64,000 bases of DNA from an uncultured Planctomycetota bacterium (GCA_900696465.1 CAADGE010000022.1:186001-250000), one strand, 5' to 3'. Positions 53,400-62,480 are shown, counted from the stretch's first letter. The notes: generated by a model from the sequence alone, not told the origin. Numbers and translations: made by a program.

Positions 53400-54938
53400 A
53401 TGTTTTCGTACTTGCGTCTGATCATTCGCGTCACCTGGACTACTCTGCTCGTCTGTTTGTCAGCATCTGCCGCCGAGCCGATTACTGCATCGAAGCTCGA
53501 ACAGCCAAAGCTCGAGATTGCACCGTTCGCACAAGCAATCGTAGCAACGGATGGACCGGTTGTTCGGCTTCGACCTGATGACACTCAATTTCCGCTCTTG
53601 CGGGGCGCCAATCAAGTACGGTTGCATGGCTTACCGATCGACGAATCTCGATCGATCTCGCTCGATCTGCACCGGATCGAGGTATTTTCGCCAGGCGCAC
53701 GGATCGTCCGGGGCACGGCGAACGGCGATGAGCCGCTACCGGTGCCTGAGGTCACCCTGTTCGGCGGTCGCGTTGCAGGCCGGCCGGACTCATCGGCCTT
53801 TCTGAGTGTCTCGTCGGACCATTGGCAGGGTTGGATCATGCTCGGACGAGAATCCTTCATCCTCTCCGACGGGCCGCATGGCAAGAGGGGCGATCTTGTC
53901 ATTTATTCTCCTTCGTGCCTGCCGGAGGATGCCATCAGGATACGGCCATTCTCCTGTGACAGCGAACGGCTGCAGCTTCCCGATCGAGTTCTGCCGGGTG
54001 TCGCAGAAGTTGCAGGGACCCTTCCGCGCGGCGCGTCCGCACCGAGCGCCTGTCGTCGGGCCGATCTCGCAATCGAGACGGATTTTGAATACACAAACGA
54101 TTTGTTTGGTGGCGACCTCGGTGCATCCGCCGCCTACACGGCGAGTCTGATCGGCGCCGTTTCCGAGATTTTCAAACGCGATTTCAACACCGAGCTTCGC
54201 ATTGTCTACCTCCGCCTCTGGGATACGAACGAGACTCCGTGGGATCAGGGGAACACGCTCGACCAGCTCTTCCAGTTCCAGGACTTCTGGAACGCCGAAA
54301 TGACACACGTGACACGAAACGCAGTGCATTTCCTCTCCGGCAGACCCCTCGGCGGCGGTGTCGCTTACTTGCCGGGGCTCTGCTATCCGGGTTACGACTA
54401 CGGTCTGTCTGCCAATCTGGGCGGCGCCTTCCCCTATCCTCTGGAACACAATCACTGGCAGAACTGGGATCCGTTCGTCGTCGCGCACGAAATCGGGCAC
54501 AAATTCAACGCACCTCACACTCACAACATGACACCGCCGGTGGATTGCTGCGGCGGCTGGGCCGGAGATGCTCATCCCTCCTGCGGCGGCTCGCAGGATT
54601 GCAGCGTTGTACCGGACGGGACGATTATGAGCTATTGCCATACCTGCGCCGGTGGGATGCTGAACATTCGCCTGGAGATGCACACGCGAACGGTGCAGGA
54701 GCGGATACTGCCGCTACTCACCAATCCATGGTTTTGCGACCTTGTCCTTCCCTGCGACCCCGTGGGAGACTGCAACGGCGACGGTGTGCTGGACCTGGCG
54801 GATGTCGAATGCTTTGTCGACGTGGCACTGGGCAACAACCCCTACAACGGACCGATGCAGCGCAGCGACTTACGTAACGACGGCACTGTCAACGGCCTCG
54901 ACGCTCAACCGTTCGTTGAAGCGCTGACAGGTCCGTGA
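53400..54938 (+). CDS. Secreted zincin metallopeptidase (M12B-like) with dockerin-type tail
   Basis: A 512-residue exported protein. The signal peptide ends near residue 25 (SASAAEP). A propeptide-like beta-rich region (30-200) precedes the peptidase domain. The zinc motif is HEIGHKFNAPH, three histidines and the catalytic glutamate in the HExxHxxxxxH arrangement with Asn where Gly is usual, followed by the Met-turn IMSYCH, as in reprolysin-like zincins. Cysteine-rich 'CCGGWAGDAHPSCGGSQDC' (about 385-403) suggests disulfides. The tail has the calcium-loop motif 'GDCNGDGVLDLADVECFV' and a second loop with 'RSDLRNDGTVNGLDAQPF', a dockerin-like pair. It probably degrades extracellular protein. 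Its 3' end overlaps the convergent SDR gene by 34 bases. Confidence 0.86.
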   Translation: MFSYLRLIIRVTWTTLLVCLSASAAEPITASKLEQPKLEIAPFAQAIVATDGPVVRLRPDDTQFPLLRGANQVRLHGLPIDESRSISLDLHRIEVFSPGARIVRGTANGDEPLPVPEVTLFGGRVAGRPDSSAFLSVSSDHWQGWIMLGRESFILSDGPHGKRGDLVIYSPSCLPEDAIRIRPFSCDSERLQLPDRVLPGVAEVAGTLPRGASAPSACRRADLAIETDFEYTNDLFGGDLGASAAYTASLIGAVSEIFKRDFNTELRIVYLRLWDTNETPWDQGNTLDQLFQFQDFWNAEMTHVTRNAVHFLSGRPLGGGVAYLPGLCYPGYDYGLSANLGGAFPYPLEHNHWQNWDPFVVAHEIGHKFNAPHTHNMTPPVDCCGGWAGDAHPSCGGSQDCSVVPDGTIMSYCHTCAGGMLNIRLEMHTRTVQERILPLLTNPWFCDLVLPCDPVGDCNGDGVLDLADVECFVDVALGNNPYNGPMQRSDLRNDGTVNGLDAQPFVEALTGP

Positions 54939-55939
54939 GCAGACGACGCAGGCCCGTACTCTGCGCGGTACCACTCAAACGCTTCGCGCATGCCGTCGTC
55001 AAACTTCACGATCGGTTTCCAGTCGAGGAGTTTTTGCGTGTAGTCGCAGTTGATTCGCTGCGGCAAACCCGTCAATGCGATGGCGGAGCGGCGCATCACT
55101 GCGGCGCGCGGCCCCTTCCTGAAGAGGTATTCCCCCAGCCAGCCGGCGATGAATGCCACGCGGTAGGGCACGGACTTTGTCACACGCGGCAGTCCGAATC
55201 CATCGGCTATGGCGTCGAAGTACTGGCGCTGTGTGATGTGCTCATTTCCGCCGGCGATCAGGGTCTTGCCGGCGGCGTCGGTGTTTTTGCCGGCAAGGAG
55301 GATGGCCTGTACGGCATCGCGAACATGGACCAGAGCCATGGGATTGGAGCCGTCGCCGAGAATGGTCATGATGCCGCCCTTCATGACCGGCTCGAGGTAG
55401 GTTTTCATCGTGCGATTGCGAGCGCCGTAGAGATAGCCGAGGCGAAGGATGGTCCATTCCATCTGCGCGGCCTGCTGTCGGACGATCTGTTCGGCATGGT
55501 ACTTGGCCCTTGCGTAGGGGAACCAGCGCGGCGGTTCGGGCGATTCGGTGAATTCGTTGATCGTCACACCATGCGCCAGCAAACGGGGGTGGTAGATGCC
55601 GCAGGAACTGACAAAGACGAATCTTCGCACACCGGCGCGCCGGGCTGCGTGCAGAAGGCGGCGCGTGCCTTCGATCGTCGTGCGGTTGTACTCTTCCCAG
55701 GTGCCGACGATTTCGACGCGGGCGGCGCAGTGATAGACGACATCACAACCCGCGCACGCAGCATCGAGCGAATCAGGTTTGTCCAGGTCTCCGGTGCGCA
55801 CGATCGCGCCGAGCGACTCAAGCATCTTGTGATCACTGCCGGGGCGACAGAGCGCGATAACCTCGTCTCGCTGCTTACGTAGCTGTTCGATGAGATGGCT
55901 TCCGACGAATCCGGTGCCGCCGGTGATGAAAGCACGCAT
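54905..55939 (-). CDS. NAD(P)-dependent extended SDR (epimerase/3-beta-HSD type)
   Basis: A 344-residue extended short-chain dehydrogenase. The Rossmann motif GGTGFVGS (7-14), 'DVVYHCAA' and the active-site pair Y-x-x-x-K in YARAK, with 'SSCGIY' before it, are all present. The C-terminal half ('GDGSNPMALVHVRDAVQAILLA', opening) fits the NAD-dependent epimerase/3-beta-hydroxysteroid dehydrogenase group. It is the last gene of a three-gene minus-strand set after a KAS III-like enzyme and an isoprenylcysteine-methyltransferase-type protein, so its substrate is plausibly the beta-keto product or a polyketide, as for OleD-type reductases, but that is inference. Overlap with the zincin gene at the 3' end is convergent. 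Confidence 0.82.
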   Translation of the reverse strand: MRAFITGGTGFVGSHLIEQLRKQRDEVIALCRPGSDHKMLESLGAIVRTGDLDKPDSLDAACAGCDVVYHCAARVEIVGTWEEYNRTTIEGTRRLLHAARRAGVRRFVFVSSCGIYHPRLLAHGVTINEFTESPEPPRWFPYARAKYHAEQIVRQQAAQMEWTILRLGYLYGARNRTMKTYLEPVMKGGIMTILGDGSNPMALVHVRDAVQAILLAGKNTDAAGKTLIAGGNEHITQRQYFDAIADGFGLPRVTKSVPYRVAFIAGWLGEYLFRKGPRAAVMRRSAIALTGLPQRINCDYTQKLLDWKPIVKFDDGMREAFEWYRAEYGPASSAHGPVSASTNG

Positions 55940-55972
55940 GGTGGATGCCGAAGGGCCCTCGGTCCGGGCCGG

Positions 55973-56572
55973 TCACGGGTTTGAGTCAGCACGCGGCGGG
56001 CAAGGAAGCCACCGGGGTACACGGCGACAATACTCGACGTAACTGTCACCGAAGCGGTCTCGCAGGCGCGGCTCTTCGATGCGCGTCACCTGATAATGTG
56101 CAAAACCGATGCCGATGATAACCAGCCCGAAGATTCCCCACGAGCCCAGGAACACGGCTTCACCGAAAACGGTGACGATCAGGGTGATGACGACGGGATT
56201 GCGCACCCAGCGGTAGGGTCCGGTGGCTACGAATATCTTGGGCGGGTCGAATTCAACATGCGGCCCGCGCCCGTGAAAGATCAGCCAGACCGAGCAGAAA
56301 GTGTAGGCGGCCAGGCCGATGGCGAAGATAGCGACGCCCAGCAGGCGCTGAAAGCTGCTCCAGAAATCGCGAATGACCGTCGCCGCTTCTTCCGTGGAAG
56401 TCGGCCACATTCCCGCGAGGTGAAAGAGCGAGGGGATGATCCCAAGGACCATCAGGAGAAAACCAACGGTATAGACCGCGCTGCGAAGCGCGAAGGGCTT
56501 TTCATTCGCCGGTGGGTTAGGCGCTGACATGTTGGCGTTGGACGAATCGACGGAATCCGGGACGGCTACCAT
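55973..56572 (-). CDS. Isoprenylcysteine carboxyl methyltransferase-family membrane protein
   Basis: A 199-residue integral membrane methyltransferase of the ICMT/phospholipid methyltransferase group. About four transmembrane helices are visible (30-50, 80-100, 125-145, 150-165), followed by the conserved 'YRWVRNPVVITLIVTVFGEA' (opening) and the C-terminal 'RIEEPRLRDRFGDSYVEYCRRVPRWLP' segment, with the E-E pair typical of SAM binding in this family. The start ATG at 56572 overlaps the TAG stop of the ketosynthase gene (ATGGTAG), giving likely translational coupling; a later ATG at 56530 is possible. Similar methyltransferases sit next to type III polyketide and ketosynthase genes. Confidence 0.78.
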   Translation of the reverse strand: MVAVPDSVDSSNANMSAPNPPANEKPFALRSAVYTVGFLLMVLGIIPSLFHLAGMWPTSTEEAATVIRDFWSSFQRLLGVAIFAIGLAAYTFCSVWLIFHGRGPHVEFDPPKIFVATGPYRWVRNPVVITLIVTVFGEAVFLGSWGIFGLVIIGIGFAHYQVTRIEEPRLRDRFGDSYVEYCRRVPRWLPCPPRADSNP

Positions 56573-57681
56573 CGTACTGCGAAGCCCGCCGTCATCCACT
56601 TGCTCGACTCGACGGCGTGGACAAAGGCCAGTTCGCCGGACTTCAGTTCACCGGATCGCACCATCTCATCGAGGTGCAGGAGCGTGGCCGCGCCACCGCA
56701 GTAGCCGATCTTGCCGCTGCGGAACTTGATCTTGTCGCGCGTGATGCCGAGCCGATCCAGGAAGGCCGGGATGTGATCCTCGTACAACTGGAGCGTGGGG
56801 ATCGACACGACGTAGTGATCAACGGTGCTGGGGTCGATCTTGAGCTGTTTGGTGAAGTTGCAAAGTCCTTGGAGCAGGAGCGGCGCGGCGTTGTCGTTGA
56901 CCGCAGAGAAGTCCTGCCAGAGGTGGTGCATGCCGTCGTTGTAGAGTTCGGGAATCTGATGCTTGGACTGCATGAGGTCCGCGGCGGCACCGCCGGCGAC
57001 CATGCCTGCGGGACGGCCTGCACCGACGGATTCGACAAACGTGCCGACGATTTCGCGACCGGGCGATCCGTTCTCGCCGGCCTGGAGGACGAGGGCGCCT
57101 GCGCCGTCAGCCAGGATCCACCGCAGAGCAGCGTGGACCTTGTCCATCTTCGACTGATTGAAGTAGCAACTCCGCAGGTAAATAGAGGAAAGCTGGCTGT
57201 AGGCGACGAGGGCCGTTCGGTAGCGGCCGCTTCGCAGGGCGTCGTAAGCGACCTGAACACCCTTGCCGACGCCGGTGCAGTTGGAGTGGATTTCCATCTC
57301 GGCGCAGTTCTGGATGCCGAGGCGCTCCTGAAGCAGCGTGCTTGTTGGCGGCGTGCTCTGGTCGTAGGACGGGCAGGAGATGATCAGCAAGTCGATCTGC
57401 TGCGGCTCCATCTTCGCCATTTCGAGCGCGTTGCGGGCAGCTTTTTCAGCGAGACTGCTGAAGTTGAACGTCATGTCGCCGGTTTCGGGATCCACGGCAA
57501 AGTGCCGCGTGCGCACTCCACCGCGATCGAGCATTTTCGGGCCGAGATTGTCGATGAAGCTCTTCACCTTGGTCGGCGCATCAGGCAACGGACCCAGCAC
57601 GGCTTCAAGTCGATCATTCGGAACGGGAGGACCCGGCAGGAAGCTTCCGGTGCCGGCAATCTTTACGGGTAGCAGCGACAT
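56566..57681 (-). CDS. KAS III-like thiolase-superfamily protein
   Basis: A 371-residue protein of the 3-oxoacyl-ACP synthase III type. The nucleophile Cys135 lies in 'HSNCTGVGKGVQVAYDAL' (opening). The region corresponding to the His of HQAN in FabH reads VVSIPT (about 291-296), and the usual Asn region (GNTSAA) reads GYCGGAA (326-332). If this alignment by eye is right, the decarboxylation pair is missing, as in acyltransferase-type members (CerJ class) that form esters without condensing malonyl groups. The start at MSLLPV (57681) begins with the core beta strand. It is the first gene of the three-gene operon with an ICMT-type methyltransferase and an SDR. Confidence 0.8.
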   Translation of the reverse strand: MSLLPVKIAGTGSFLPGPPVPNDRLEAVLGPLPDAPTKVKSFIDNLGPKMLDRGGVRTRHFAVDPETGDMTFNFSSLAEKAARNALEMAKMEPQQIDLLIISCPSYDQSTPPTSTLLQERLGIQNCAEMEIHSNCTGVGKGVQVAYDALRSGRYRTALVAYSQLSSIYLRSCYFNQSKMDKVHAALRWILADGAGALVLQAGENGSPGREIVGTFVESVGAGRPAGMVAGGAAADLMQSKHQIPELYNDGMHHLWQDFSAVNDNAAPLLLQGLCNFTKQLKIDPSTVDHYVVSIPTLQLYEDHIPAFLDRLGITRDKIKFRSGKIGYCGGAATLLHLDEMVRSGELKSGELAFVHAVESSKWMTAGFAVRW

Positions 57682-57914
57682 AGCACTCCTGGTCAATAAA
57701 TCGCCTTCGAGGTTGTTGGTCACCTCAAACCTGGACCACCGTTCTGAGAACGGCGGCTGACCACGCCAGATAGCAAGTCGGGTATTCTAGCAAGACCCGC
57801 GCCATGTGGGCAGTCAACATGTTTACACGAAATCATCGGCACTGCCAACTGCCCCGGGACACCCGCTTTCGGGAGCGGCCTGCAGTCCTTCGAACAGTCC
57901 ACATATACGTTATC

Positions 57915-57942
57915 TTGCATTAACCCTTATTTCACAAATAAT
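57915..57942 (+). promoter_or_regulatory. Weak sigma-70-like promoter in a 373-base divergent gap
   Basis: TTGCAT (57915-57920) and AATAAT (57937-57942) are separated by 16 bases, in a patch of A/T-rich sequence that is unusual here. It would drive the dipeptide epimerase gene from about 57949. The rest of the gap between 57682 and 58054 shows no gene. Confidence 0.3.
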
Positions 57943-58054
57943 TGCAGTCGTTAGACATCTGGCAGGCCGGCAGGAAAGGGCTCGAAAGCTGGTCCAGCGG
58001 CTTGACAAAGGGGCAGAGACGGCGAAATCGGGATCAGCCGGGCAAGGTGATTGG

Positions 58055-59080
58055 ATGGAAATAAGCTGGCAGCGAATCTCTCTAAAAATGGCCGCTCCCT
58101 TTCGCACAGCCAAGGCACTGCGAACGGATAAAGAGACTTTGTGGGTGAAAGTCACCCAGGACGGCGTCACGGGGTGGGGAGAGGCCGCCCCGGTGGACAC
58201 CTATCGCCAGACGATCGAATCGGCGGAGAAAACGCTCGCAGTGGTAGCAGCAGGGCCCGTGCGGGACGTCTTTGAGATCGAGCAGGTGCTGGATGCACTG
58301 CGTACGGCGCACGACGACCAGCTCGCCACCGTTGCGGCCATCGATGCTGCCATGCATGACTGGGTCGGCAAGAGGTTCGGCGTTCCCGTTTATCGCTGGC
58401 TGGGCTTGTCTTCGGGACCGATTCCGCCAACTTCTTTTACGCTCGGCATCGAAGAGGATACCGATCTGTTGGCCGAACGTATAAGGCGTACCGCGGAGTA
58501 TCCGATACTCAAGGTCAAGCTGGGTAGGCCGAACGATGAGGAAATACTGCGGACTATTCGGCAATTGGCACCGAGGAAGGTTTTGCGAGTTGATGCGAAC
58601 ATGGCGTGGACGGTCGATGAAGCGCGATCGAAGCTGGCGATGCTGGCAGCGCATGGCGTGGAATTCGTAGAACAGCCGCTCGTGGCGTCGGACCTGGATG
58701 GACTGCGTCGACTGAAGGAGGCCCGGGTTCTGCCGATCTTCGCGGATGAGAGTTGCGTGCGCCCTGCGGATGTGCTTGCGCTGCGCGACTGTGTGGACGG
58801 GATCAACATCAAACTGAGCAAGTGCGGCGGGATTCGGCCGGCGATGACCATGATCCGACTGGCGCGACTGCTCGGCATGAAGGTGATGCTCGGCTGCATG
58901 ATCGAGAGCTCGCTGGGCATCGCCGCGGCACTGCAACTGGCCTCGATGGTCGATTACCTGGACCTGGACGGGCATCTGCTTCTGTCGGAAGACCCATTTG
59001 ATGGCATCGGCAGAGCGGGGGGGCGACTGACCCTGAACGATTTACCGGGGCTGGGGATTTACCCTCGAAAGCCGTGCTAA
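58055..59080 (+). CDS. Dipeptide epimerase of the enolase superfamily
   Basis: A 341-residue protein matching the L-Ala-D/L-Glu epimerase group, cytoplasmic and possibly in murein-peptide recycling. The capping domain (1-115) is followed by the barrel with the KxK motif (K153, K155 in ILKVKLG), metal ligands D180 (VDANMAW), E206 (FVEQPL) and D231 (ADESC), and K256 in NIKLSKCGG. The barrel-end 'DLDGHLLL' (303-309) carries the D-x-D element of dipeptide epimerases. The start ATG at 58055 has AGGTGA six bases upstream; the frame continues to 57806 but without family similarity. Its dipeptide cannot be named. Confidence 0.85.
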   Translation: MEISWQRISLKMAAPFRTAKALRTDKETLWVKVTQDGVTGWGEAAPVDTYRQTIESAEKTLAVVAAGPVRDVFEIEQVLDALRTAHDDQLATVAAIDAAMHDWVGKRFGVPVYRWLGLSSGPIPPTSFTLGIEEDTDLLAERIRRTAEYPILKVKLGRPNDEEILRTIRQLAPRKVLRVDANMAWTVDEARSKLAMLAAHGVEFVEQPLVASDLDGLRRLKEARVLPIFADESCVRPADVLALRDCVDGINIKLSKCGGIRPAMTMIRLARLLGMKVMLGCMIESSLGIAAALQLASMVDYLDLDGHLLLSEDPFDGIGRAGGRLTLNDLPGLGIYPRKPC

Positions 59081-59154
59081 ACGATTTGCCCTGCTCTTTA
59101 ACCCTCGATCTCGTTGCCAATTAGATCATTCTTGAACCGGCGCATCCCTTCGAC

Positions 59155-59182
59155 TTGACGGACAGCCATTATATGAAACAAT
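59155..59182 (+). promoter_or_regulatory. Candidate sigma-70 promoter with structured leader for the GntR gene
   Basis: TTGACG (59155-59160) and AACAAT (59177-59182) are 16 bases apart. The leader of about 200 bases that follows forms two short hairpins, GAGCC/GGCTC (59190-59204) and CGAAGGG/CCCTTCG (59206-59230). The 316-base gap 59081-59396 holds no gene. Confidence 0.3.
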
Positions 59183-59396
59183 AGAGGGTGAGCCGGTTGG
59201 GCTCTCGAAGGGTCATTCCCGCTCCCTTCGCTCTCCCACCGCCCGACGGGGCAATCGATTGCGTCTCGTCGTCGCGGCAGCATTTCCACCCGGTAGTTCA
59301 GGCGTTCGTTCACGCAGCGTCACCGCGCACGATTCGCGGTCCGTCGGGGCGTTCGTCTGAATGATTGCCTCGCTTAGCAATCTGGAGAACGTGGCC

Positions 59397-60629
59397 ATGA
59401 CGGAAGGCATATCGCCGCGCGTGAACGGGACCGGATCATCTTCAGGGAATCGATTGAGCTACAAGTTCCAGCGGCTTCGCGAACAGATTCGCGAGGCGAT
59501 CGTGAACGGCGAGTTCAAAGGTCAACTGCCGGGTGAGCGGGAGCTGGGCCGCCGATTTCGGGCCAATGCCAAGACGATCAACAAGGCGCTTTGCGATCTG
59601 AGCAGCGAAGGTCTGCTTGTCCGCATCATCGGCCGGGGTACCTTCGTCTCCCACGGTGAGACGAGTTCGTCCGAATCGATCACGCAGACCTATCAGATTT
59701 TCTCGCAGAAGGATTTTGCTGCCTCTCCGCATCGACGGCAGATGTTCGATGCCTTACGCGCGGCGCTGGTTCTGCGTGGTCACACGCTCGAACTCGTTCC
59801 GCTGCAGGATGCCGCCGAGACAGCTCCGATACCGATCACCGCGTGGCCGACTGCGTTGCGAAGGCAATCCTCCGGGCTGGTTATTTATCCACACGATCCG
59901 CAATCAGCACTGGGAGGCCATCCCAGCGATGAGTTGATTGCCGAGGCCTGGCGGCGACATATTCCGGTCGTGCTGCTCGCTGCAGCGTCGAGCGGGCCGA
60001 AGGTTCATTCGGTAATGCCGGACTATACGAGCGCTGGCTTCTGTCTCTCGGAACATCTCTTCATGCTGGGTTGTGAACAGGTCGCACTGCTTCGGCATCG
60101 CGCAGAGGGGCGCGAGGTCGATCTGGTGGTCGGTGGGTGTCAAACGGCCGCGATGCGTCACCGGGGTTATGTCGTTGAACTGAATATGGAGGAGGGATCG
60201 GATTGGGTCGGCGGGCTGCTGGGGGACAGCTCGCCGGTCGCATCGCGCACGACGCATGGACCAACGCTGGGCCTGATCTGCGTAGGCAGCCGGGCATTGG
60301 CGGCGGCGCGGAGTGATCAGACCATCGCCGATCTGATTGCGCGCGGTGCGTTGGTCGTGACTTGTATTCTCGAACCGGGTGACTCCGCCGCCGAGGCGGC
60401 CGACGTAACGTCATTTGAGTTCGATGTAACGAAGATGGCCGGCTGGGCCGCACGGCTGCTCATGGAAGCCAGAGCCGGCCAGCGGCCGGTCGAGGTGATT
60501 GTCCCCGGCGAACTTCGCGTACGCGGCAGAATTCCGACGAACGGCCGATCGACGCGCGGGCATGCTGTCGGCTCCAACGGTCGCGAGCGCTCAAATCTGC
60601 GCGAGCAACTGGCCGAAGCCGTCGTTTGA
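59397..60629 (+). CDS. GntR-type transcriptional regulator with periplasmic-binding-like sensor
   Basis: A 410-residue DNA-binding protein. The N-terminal winged helix-turn-helix of the GntR family (about 18-95) shows 'LREQIREAIVNGEFKGQLPGE' (opening), 'RELGRRFRANAKTINKALCDL' and 'GLLVRIIGRGTFVS', i.e. P-G-E-R-E-L and the R-G-T-F-V wing. The rest (about 115-390) looks like a LacI/periplasmic-binding fold ('SGLVIYPHDPQSALGG', 'PTLGLICVGSRALAAA', ending 'RPVEVIVPGELRVRGRI'), as in the LacI/GntR hybrids common in planctomycetes. It probably represses sugar-related genes, perhaps its own. The start ATG at 59397 has GGAGAACG upstream; an ATG at 59361 is possible. Confidence 0.84.
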   Translation: MTEGISPRVNGTGSSSGNRLSYKFQRLREQIREAIVNGEFKGQLPGERELGRRFRANAKTINKALCDLSSEGLLVRIIGRGTFVSHGETSSSESITQTYQIFSQKDFAASPHRRQMFDALRAALVLRGHTLELVPLQDAAETAPIPITAWPTALRRQSSGLVIYPHDPQSALGGHPSDELIAEAWRRHIPVVLLAAASSGPKVHSVMPDYTSAGFCLSEHLFMLGCEQVALLRHRAEGREVDLVVGGCQTAAMRHRGYVVELNMEEGSDWVGGLLGDSSPVASRTTHGPTLGLICVGSRALAAARSDQTIADLIARGALVVTCILEPGDSAAEAADVTSFEFDVTKMAGWAARLLMEARAGQRPVEVIVPGELRVRGRIPTNGRSTRGHAVGSNGRERSNLREQLAEAVV

Positions 60630-60823
60630 CCGCGGAACGCTGCAATGCCATTCGGGGCATGCGCCGGCGGCGCACATGTTTTCCTGCGCGCTCGTACTGG
60701 AAGAATCGACCCCAAGCGTGCCGGGATTGATTCTCCGTCTCCTGCGCTCCATAATGACGGGTCACCGTTGACGGCGGTCCGTGTCGACGGGTAGCGGCGT
60801 TTCTAGAAAGGATCCGTATTTCC

Positions 60824-61570
60824 ATGGGAGCTACGCTCGAAGCACTGCATCGACTTCAGGAAGTCGAATTGCAGATTGCTGAGTTGCGAAAGGTGATCGA
60901 TCGAAAGGCCCGCGCGGTTCGGCAGCAGGAAGCCCGCATTTCCGAGTTGCAGGCAAAATACCAGAAGGAGCACGATGCCCTGCGCAGCGGACAGATGGAG
61001 GCCGATCGTCTCGATCTGGATGTCAAGTCGCGCGAGGCAGAAATCGCCAAGCTCCGTACGGCCCTGCAGGGGGCAAAGACGAACAAGGAATACTCAGCGA
61101 TCCTGACGCAGCTCAACACAAACAAAGCTGACAACAGCAAGCTGGAAGATCGTGTGCTCGCCCTAATGTCCGAGCTGGACAAGAAGCGACAGGTGCATGC
61201 TGAGTTGCAGGCGCAGATCAAGTCCGAGGAGGCCCGGCTTGAAGAACTCAGGCAGGTGGTTCGGGAGGCGGAGGACAAATCGCGGGATCGCCTCGAATCA
61301 CTCCGCGCTCAGCGTATCGAAGCTGCCGCTGTGGTCCCGCCATCAGCGCTGGAGCTCTTCGAGCGCATTGCCCGAAAGAACGATGGCGAGGTGATGGCAC
61401 GGGTCATACGCACGAATCCGAAGCGGGCGGAGTACGCCTGCGAAGGTTGCAACATGGCCATCACCATCGAACAGGTCAACGCGATTTTGTCGCGTGACGA
61501 TGCGATCCCCTGCAACATCTGCGGCCGGATTCTCTTTCTGGACACCGCAGCCGCTACCAGCGTTCGATAG
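60824..61570 (+). CDS. Coiled-coil zinc-ribbon protein (CT398/DUF164 type)
   Basis: A 248-residue protein. Residues 1-170 form a long alternating coiled coil rich in Glu, Gln, Lys and Arg, including 'LRTALQGAKTNKEYSAILTQL' (opening), the GAxTNKEYxAL-like turn typical of the family. The C-terminal zinc ribbon has CEGCN and CNICG pairs ('ACEGCNMAITIEQVNAI', 'AIPCNICGRILFL'), which are conserved as C4 ligands. Relatives (CT398, HP0958) act as adapters, for example binding RNA polymerase sigma-54 factor and flagellar proteins in other bacteria. It shares no obvious operon partner; the RNase H gene follows 182 bases downstream. Confidence 0.86.
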   Translation: MGATLEALHRLQEVELQIAELRKVIDRKARAVRQQEARISELQAKYQKEHDALRSGQMEADRLDLDVKSREAEIAKLRTALQGAKTNKEYSAILTQLNTNKADNSKLEDRVLALMSELDKKRQVHAELQAQIKSEEARLEELRQVVREAEDKSRDRLESLRAQRIEAAAVVPPSALELFERIARKNDGEVMARVIRTNPKRAEYACEGCNMAITIEQVNAILSRDDAIPCNICGRILFLDTAAATSVR

Positions 61571-61751
61571 TCCCAATCACCCGGCCGTTTCTCTCCCTGA
61601 TCCGGCTTGCAGCGGATCATTCTGATGGTGAATTGCCGACGACGTATGTTACGCCGGCTGGCTCTGCATACCCCTGCATCTGCGGCCGAGGTGCGATATG
61701 ATCCGCACGTCACCGGTCCGCAGGGCGTTGCGGCGTTCAGGATTTCGACCC

Positions 61752-62480
61752 ATGGACCTTCAGATACACATCGACGGCGGCGCACGCGGCAATCCCGGTC
61801 CGGCTGGAGCGGGCGTGGTTCTCACCCGCGGCGATGGGAGCCCGCTGCTCGAAGTCGGATACTACCTGGGTCGAATGACGAACAACGTCGCAGAATACAC
61901 GGCCCTGCTTCGCGCGCTGGAGTCAGCGGAACAGATGGGCGCGAAACGGCTCGACATCGCTTCTGACAGCGAGTTGCTTGTGCGGCAGATCAATGGTGAG
62001 TACCGCGTGCGCAACGAAGGGTTGAAGGACCTTTTCGCCGAGGCCTGCGATCGGCTCAGTCGCTTTTCACAGTGGCGGCTGCGTCATGTCCGGCGCGAGG
62101 CCAACGCGCGCGCCGATGAACTGGCCAATCTGGCGATGGACGCAGGTGAGGATGTCGTCGTGCTGGATCGCCGAGGCGCAGGGAACGGCAAAGCCGACCA
62201 ATCCACGACGAATGGTGCAACGGCGCGGGCACGCAAGTCGCGTTCATCCGCCGTGCACGAAGTGCGCGTTTGTTGCGTTCAACCGCCCAATGAAGAGGTT
62301 TGTCCGTCGCCTTGTTCGGCGGAAGCAATCTATTCATTCAGGGATGCGACGCCGGCGGGCATCTGCATCCATGCGGCGCCGACGATTCTGCAGGCGGTGT
62401 TCGCAGCGAGGGATGGATCGGGGAAACAGGAAGTTACCTGTGCCCGCAAGGGCTGCAGAGCGAGGTTCGTCGTCCAGTGA
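61752..62480 (+). CDS. Ribonuclease H fused to a Cys-rich C-terminal domain
   Basis: A 242-residue protein. Residues 1-135 form an RNase HI-like domain that hydrolyses RNA in RNA-DNA hybrids, with the acidic set D8 (IDGGARGNPGPAG), E48 (NNVAEYTALL), D72 (IASDSELLV) and D122 (RADELANL). After a basic linker (140-168) there is a Cys-rich tail with cysteines at 174, 175, 184, 188, 205, 230 and 235 ('AGICIHAAPTILQAVFAARDG', opening; 'VTCARKGCRARF'), recalling the TIGR04076-like pattern. The tail is not usual in RNase H proteins and its function is unknown. Start ATG 61752 was chosen because the fold begins there. The stop TGA overlaps the next gene's GTG. Confidence 0.82.
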   Translation: MDLQIHIDGGARGNPGPAGAGVVLTRGDGSPLLEVGYYLGRMTNNVAEYTALLRALESAEQMGAKRLDIASDSELLVRQINGEYRVRNEGLKDLFAEACDRLSRFSQWRLRHVRREANARADELANLAMDAGEDVVVLDRRGAGNGKADQSTTNGATARARKSRSSAVHEVRVCCVQPPNEEVCPSPCSAEAIYSFRDATPAGICIHAAPTILQAVFAARDGSGKQEVTCARKGCRARFVVQ

